60,829 nucleotides of DNA, from assembly GCA_902526435.1 (NCBI GenBank), contig CABZLA010000003.1, forward strand, positions 1-60,829, given 5' to 3'. This document shows positions 57,361-60,829 of the stretch, piece after piece. The DNA comes from an uncultured Prochlorococcus sp. GTDB taxonomy: Bacteria; Cyanobacteriota; Cyanobacteriia; PCC-6307; Cyanobiaceae. How positions within the stretch are numbered: position 1 is the stretch's first letter; the number at the start of each line of letters is the position of its first letter. Under the pieces are notes generated by a model. It searched no databases, was not told where the DNA came from, and saw only the letters and a list, made by a program, of their open reading frames with translations. Made by a program: the position numbers and the translations under genes.

Positions 57361-58890
57361 CTAGTGAGCCTCCTCTAATTTTTTATCAAAAGACATTCCA
57401 ATAATTTGAGCGGAATGTATATTGTCTCTATCTCTAATAGTAAGACAAGTATGCAACAAACCTTGATCAACTAAATTTTTATATCTAATTGTTATCGCAT
57501 TATTTACTCTCTTACAATCATTCATTGCTCTTTCTTTTGCTCCTGGTACTTTGCCAGAGTAATCAAATCTTATTACTACTGGTATTGGAAGATCCTTGGA
57601 GACATTCAAACCCTTAAAAATTTTTACTCCAACATCTAAATCTGGAGCCCCTTCTTCAACAGTATCTAAATGGGCAAAATAAGTTAAATTCCTTAAATGT
57701 ACTTCTTTGAAGCCTATCCCAACTCCAATAAATCTCTCAGCATGACCAATATCTTTATAAGAACCTTTATAAAATTTTCTTACATAGTCAATTTGGGAAA
57801 TATTATTAACTATTAATTTAAAAATAAATTTATTTATTCCTGTTAGCTGATTCTTAGAAGATTTCCTATCAATAATTTGACTAATTTCTTTTTCAGCTTC
57901 TTCTTTTGTAAAATCAATTGTTGAATTATATATTTCTAAAGTTGAAATGGTTTTTTCTAAATCTATATTACCGTCGCTGGTAGTCAAATGAATCTTTAAC
58001 GAGTCCGTATCAGTATCTAGGCCAATCAACATAAGATCTACTGAAGCACCACAACAGAAACTATTTTCAACAGCCTCTCTAAAAGCAAGTAACTTTTTGC
58101 TACCTTCTTTAGCAGCTAATTGATCATCACTTCCATGAGCGGCACATCCCTGATGCAAAGGATCAACTGAACTAAAATGATAAGTAACTACTTTTAAATA
58201 TCTTGTATCTTTACGTGCTTCATTAGGGTTGCTCTCTCTATACCTTTTGTGCTCCGTCTTAACCCATCTATTTACAGTATTTTCAATATCAAAAAGCGCT
58301 CCTGCATGAGATCTTCGTCTAACGGCGCTAAATGGAATTCTCATAACATATGCAACTGAATGAGCTAATCTTCCATCAGAACAAGGAGTTATGTCTAATA
58401 AATGTATTCCACAATCCAACATAAATTTTTCAAATTCTTTTGCGCTCTTTCCTCCACTTGCTCCATCTAAAGGATCTTTTTCAAAAAAATCATCACTTAA
58501 TTTTTCATGTTGTTTAAAAGAACACCAAGCATATAAAGCTCTCATATCCAAGGGTTTAACCCAAGATTTATCTAATATATGAAGAGGCAAGTCTATACTT
58601 AAATTATTTTTTGCAATGCTTTGAGCTGTATTTATAAAATTATCATGGTGTTGTATACGAGCAATTTCTTTTAAGGTTGGGACAATATTATCAAAATTAT
58701 TTTTTATCTGACTTTCATATTGATAGAGTTTTTCGTTCTGTAAAACATCTGTTAGATTATGAGTCTTTTGGGTATTTACTCGGTTATTAAAATTATTAGA
58801 TTGCTTATGAATATTTTCTGTAAAAGTTTTCATCGGAGCCGTAGGACCCAATGTAAAATTCTTGCTTTTGGCCAGTCCTCTTAAAGGCAT
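57361..58890 (-). CDS. csoSCA: carboxysomal epsilon-class (beta-related) carbonic anhydrase CsoSCA
   Basis: Makes CO2 from bicarbonate inside the carboxysome next to RuBisCO. 509 residues. Zinc ligands and helpers are intact: Cys170, Asp172, Arg174 in TPCSDGRLAHS, then His238 in VTYHFSS and Cys249 in HQGCAAHGSDD; the His-Cys spacing of 11 equals that in Halothiobacillus CsoSCA (His242, Cys253). A poorly ordered N-terminal stretch of about 60 residues precedes the helical domain and likely binds RuBisCO. It starts 8 bp after csoS2 and ends 2 bp before csoS4A. Confidence 0.96.
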   Translation of the reverse strand: MPLRGLAKSKNFTLGPTAPMKTFTENIHKQSNNFNNRVNTQKTHNLTDVLQNEKLYQYESQIKNNFDNIVPTLKEIARIQHHDNFINTAQSIAKNNLSIDLPLHILDKSWVKPLDMRALYAWCSFKQHEKLSDDFFEKDPLDGASGGKSAKEFEKFMLDCGIHLLDITPCSDGRLAHSVAYVMRIPFSAVRRRSHAGALFDIENTVNRWVKTEHKRYRESNPNEARKDTRYLKVVTYHFSSVDPLHQGCAAHGSDDQLAAKEGSKKLLAFREAVENSFCCGASVDLMLIGLDTDTDSLKIHLTTSDGNIDLEKTISTLEIYNSTIDFTKEEAEKEISQIIDRKSSKNQLTGINKFIFKLIVNNISQIDYVRKFYKGSYKDIGHAERFIGVGIGFKEVHLRNLTYFAHLDTVEEGAPDLDVGVKIFKGLNVSKDLPIPVVIRFDYSGKVPGAKERAMNDCKRVNNAITIRYKNLVDQGLLHTCLTIRDRDNIHSAQIIGMSFDKKLEEAH

Positions 58891-58898
58891 TTATTTAA

Positions 58899-60829
58899 TT
58901 AACCCCTTGCACCACCCGAGAAAGTTACAAGTTGACCTTCTCGAGTATTCCCACTAGATCCAGTGATGAGAAAATCAGGCTCTTTCATTTCATCATTTCT
59001 TTTGATATCCATTACGGGCATTGCGCTTGTCATTCCTGGTCTTGTAGGATTTCGTTTTCTAGCAGAAACTCCCTCAGTACCTGTTACTCTATCACCTCTG
59101 TCCCAATCATCTCCTGTAATATTTAACCCAGCAGATTGACCTTCACCTGTAATTCTAGATTGCGCTCTTTCTTTCTCAGAATCAAACTTTTTTGAATCTT
59201 TTTTTGGAGTTAAAAGGTGATTTTTGTTTTTATCAAACCTGAATTGTTCAGTTCCTGTTACTTTATCTAGAGCCATATCAAATGGGCCAGTAATTTTGGA
59301 ACCATTCTCATATTCATTACCAGTAACTCCTTCTCTTTTTTTATCTGAGTATCTATCTCTTGAAGGGGAATGTACAGAAAAATCTTCCCATGTTTTTAAA
59401 TTTTTTCTCTCGTTATTGGCGTAATGATTTTCAGAAGAATGATTAGAGCAATTATCACCTAATTGATCTCCTCCCACATAAGGAGTACCAGTTGGATTTG
59501 AACAAGCACCTTTAGCAGCTCCAGTTAAATGACCTCCAATCCCAGGCTGTAGTCCAGTAAGACGAGCATTTGAGCTACCTCCCAAATAAACCTTGCCTTT
59601 ACCTTTTGTTTCATTAACCAAATTAGAATCACAATTATTTACCATATCCTCTAATCCTGCGTATGGAGTACCAGTTACATTTTTGCAAGTTCCAGGCTCG
59701 TCACCAGTAACTTGATTAGATCTTCCAGTGAGCGTGCCACTAATCTCATTAGCATTATTTGAAAGACTTATTCCAACTTTCATAGCTTCAGGTTTTGGTT
59801 TAGATTTACAAAAAGTCTCATATTGTTGCGAGCCAATGTATTCATCACCAGTGACATTTTTACAACTTCCGGGTTCATTCCCAGTAACAAATTCAGATCT
59901 TCCAACACCAGTGCCAGTTAAAGCATTCCCATTTAATGTATTGTAATCGCCAACTTTCTCAGTAGATCTCCCTTTAGAATTTGGTTCTGAACCAAGATAT
60001 TGATCACCAGTTAATTTATGCCCAGATCCAGACTCATCGCCAGTCACTAATGATGATCTACCCGGCAAGGAACCAGAAACTTTTAATCCATCAATAGTTT
60101 TACTTTGCTTTACCTTGGATGGATTTTTAGGTACTTCTCCACAATATTTACTCGATTGATTTGCAGAAGTATATTCAGTACCAGTTACATTTTTGCAAGT
60201 GCCTGGTTCATCGCCAGTAACCTTTTCAGATCTACCAACCTCATTTCCTGTAACTTTATTTCCAGAAGATGTAGATGTAACAGAAGCTCTAACAGGTTGC
60301 TTGTATTCAGGTTTATTGTTACAGAATTCGTTTGTAACCTCTGCACCTAAGTATTGCGTCCCAGTAACACTTCTACATGTACTTGCTTCATTTCCAGTGG
60401 TTTTTTGTGATCTGTTGGCTTGTGTGCCCGTAACTACTTGACCTGAATTAGTTTCACTTTTACCAACTTTCCAATTCGCATCTGCAATATTCATTTTAGA
60501 TCCATTTTTATTGGGGCCACATGGTCTACATTTACTATTTCCATTTTTAGATTTATCACCAGTTTTACTTCTAAGTTCTCTTACTCTTTGAGAAATTTCT
60601 CTACTAGACAAATCTGGATCTCCTCTTCTTGCTAAAGAAGCAGCACTATTATTTTGTTTAGAAGCAGATTTTCCATGCTTAGATTGTGCTTCTCTTCGAG
60701 CCAAAACAATATCCCTACTTGTATTTATGATTGGTTTTCTTTTTTGACTTACTCTTCTTTTGATATTTTTATGAACATTATGATTTTCTACGATTACAAT
60801 ATCATTTTTCTTAGAAATATCTCCCTTTT
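58899..60829 (-). CDS. csoS2: carboxysome scaffold protein CsoS2 (5' end outside window)
   Basis: Intrinsically disordered linker that joins RuBisCO to the shell. A TTG at 60704 opens a complete 601-codon frame, but the frame stays open to the window edge with no ATG, encoding a further 41 residues (such as SQKRKPIINTSRDIVLARRE) that contain the arginine-rich N-terminal motifs which bind RuBisCO; the real start is therefore beyond 60829. In frame from 60827 there are 642 visible residues. Counting from 60704: N-terminal basic motifs (to about 78), six middle repeats with VTGxExG and Cys (about 79-420, bases 59445-60470), a C-terminal region and the conserved end LVTFSGGARG. Upstream should lie the RuBisCO genes. 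Confidence 0.95.
   Translation of the reverse strand, partial: KGDISKKNDIVIVENHNVHKNIKRRVSQKRKPIINTSRDIVLARREAQSKHGKSASKQNNSAASLARRGDPDLSSREISQRVRELRSKTGDKSKNGNSKCRPCGPNKNGSKMNIADANWKVGKSETNSGQVVTGTQANRSQKTTGNEASTCRSVTGTQYLGAEVTNEFCNNKPEYKQPVRASVTSTSSGNKVTGNEVGRSEKVTGDEPGTCKNVTGTEYTSANQSSKYCGEVPKNPSKVKQSKTIDGLKVSGSLPGRSSLVTGDESGSGHKLTGDQYLGSEPNSKGRSTEKVGDYNTLNGNALTGTGVGRSEFVTGNEPGSCKNVTGDEYIGSQQYETFCKSKPKPEAMKVGISLSNNANEISGTLTGRSNQVTGDEPGTCKNVTGTPYAGLEDMVNNCDSNLVNETKGKGKVYLGGSSNARLTGLQPGIGGHLTGAAKGACSNPTGTPYVGGDQLGDNCSNHSSENHYANNERKNLKTWEDFSVHSPSRDRYSDKKREGVTGNEYENGSKITGPFDMALDKVTGTEQFRFDKNKNHLLTPKKDSKKFDSEKERAQSRITGEGQSAGLNITGDDWDRGDRVTGTEGVSARKRNPTRPGMTSAMPVMDIKRNDEMKEPDFLITGSSGNTREGQLVTFSGGARG
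59445..60470 (-). repeat. six middle (M) repeats of CsoS2
   Basis: Six units of about 53-61 residues with the pattern TG-GRS-VTGDEPGTCKNVTGTxYxG. Counting residues from 60704, Cys pairs occur at 110/128, 170/188, 281/299, 340/358 and 401/419, always 18 apart. The third unit (about 198-248, bases 59961-60113) carries Gly and Arg at the two Cys positions. A further CxxC (59/62) stands before the first repeat. Confidence 0.85.

Noticed and set aside
59728-60441. Open frames on the + strand opposite csoS2
   Set aside because: They mirror the repeated VTG-x-E units of csoS2 on the other strand and have no protein-family features.
1-60829. Mobile elements, CRISPR, prophage or genomic island
   Set aside because: No transposase, integrase, Cas or phage genes, no spaced direct repeats, and gene content is core throughout; tRNA-Leu has no integrase or partial tRNA copy beside it.

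Overview
The window is a compact, AT-rich (GC roughly one third by eye) stretch of chromosome from a marine picocyanobacterium, almost certainly a high-light Prochlorococcus or very close relative. The basis is the combination of an alpha-carboxysome locus (csoS2, csoSCA, csoS4A, csoS4B and an acRAF-like gene), plastocyanin, NDH-1 subunits NdhD and NdhL, phylloquinone genes menD/menB, cyanobacterial families (Ycf51, DUF760, DUF3007, DUF4336, DUF4332, cyAbrB), very short intergenic gaps and low GC. I see no phage, IS, integrase, CRISPR or genomic-island genes; this looks like conserved core chromosome. The strain cannot be named from the sequence alone.

Layout. 1-6.5 kb: the end of glmU meets a leftward run menD-menB-glgA-murF (quinone, glycogen, cell wall). 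6.5-12.6 kb: lepB and a DUF760 gene, then a leftward cluster DUF697 - mntC - mntA - mntB - DUF4336, read as a manganese ABC importer from ligand residues. 12.7-21.8 kb: a rightward run of an unknown RG-rich protein, trpS, thrS, glk, thrB, ndhD and prlC. 21.8-28.1 kb: leftward tamB, proA, folB and a lipase-like hydrolase. 28.2-35.8 kb: rightward ycf51, DUF4332, a small exported protein, a CocE-type hydrolase, glgB, hemE, an SDR and petE. 35.9-45.4 kb: clpB paralogue, PTPS-like gene, hisIE, a group 2 sigma factor, DUF1232/HTH pair, YciI-like gene, cyAbrB, trpA, DUF3007, ndhL, an intronless tRNA-Leu(UAA) and pyrC. 45.5-56.6 kb: CaCA exchanger, glutathione reductase and GST, dnaA, two paired glycosyltransferases, GNAT, an ABC exporter, hisG, gloB, ridA and a small unknown gene. 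56.6-60.8 kb: the 3' part of the carboxysome operon, leftward; csoS2 runs off the right edge of the window.

How it fits together. The genes serve an oxygenic autotroph: CO2 fixation (carboxysome shell, scaffold and carbonic anhydrase), electron transport (plastocyanin, NDH-1, phylloquinone), manganese supply for photosystem II, tetrapyrrole synthesis (hemE), storage glycogen (glgA, glgB), amino-acid synthesis (thrB, trpA, hisIE, hisG, proA), envelope building and housekeeping. Operons are tight, with 1-12 bp gaps or overlaps, and several 3' ends have small inverted repeats that include the stop codon.

I did not find a clearly new multi-gene system. The most interesting leads are: a PTPS-family protein with a changed zinc site, the Cys-pair pattern of CsoS2 with one cysteine-free repeat, conserved redox cysteines in the manganese-binding protein, an RG-rich unknown protein overlapping trpS, stop-codon-embedded hairpins, and a structured 205-bp convergent gap at 41515-41719. 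No gap without a gene exceeds 300 bases.
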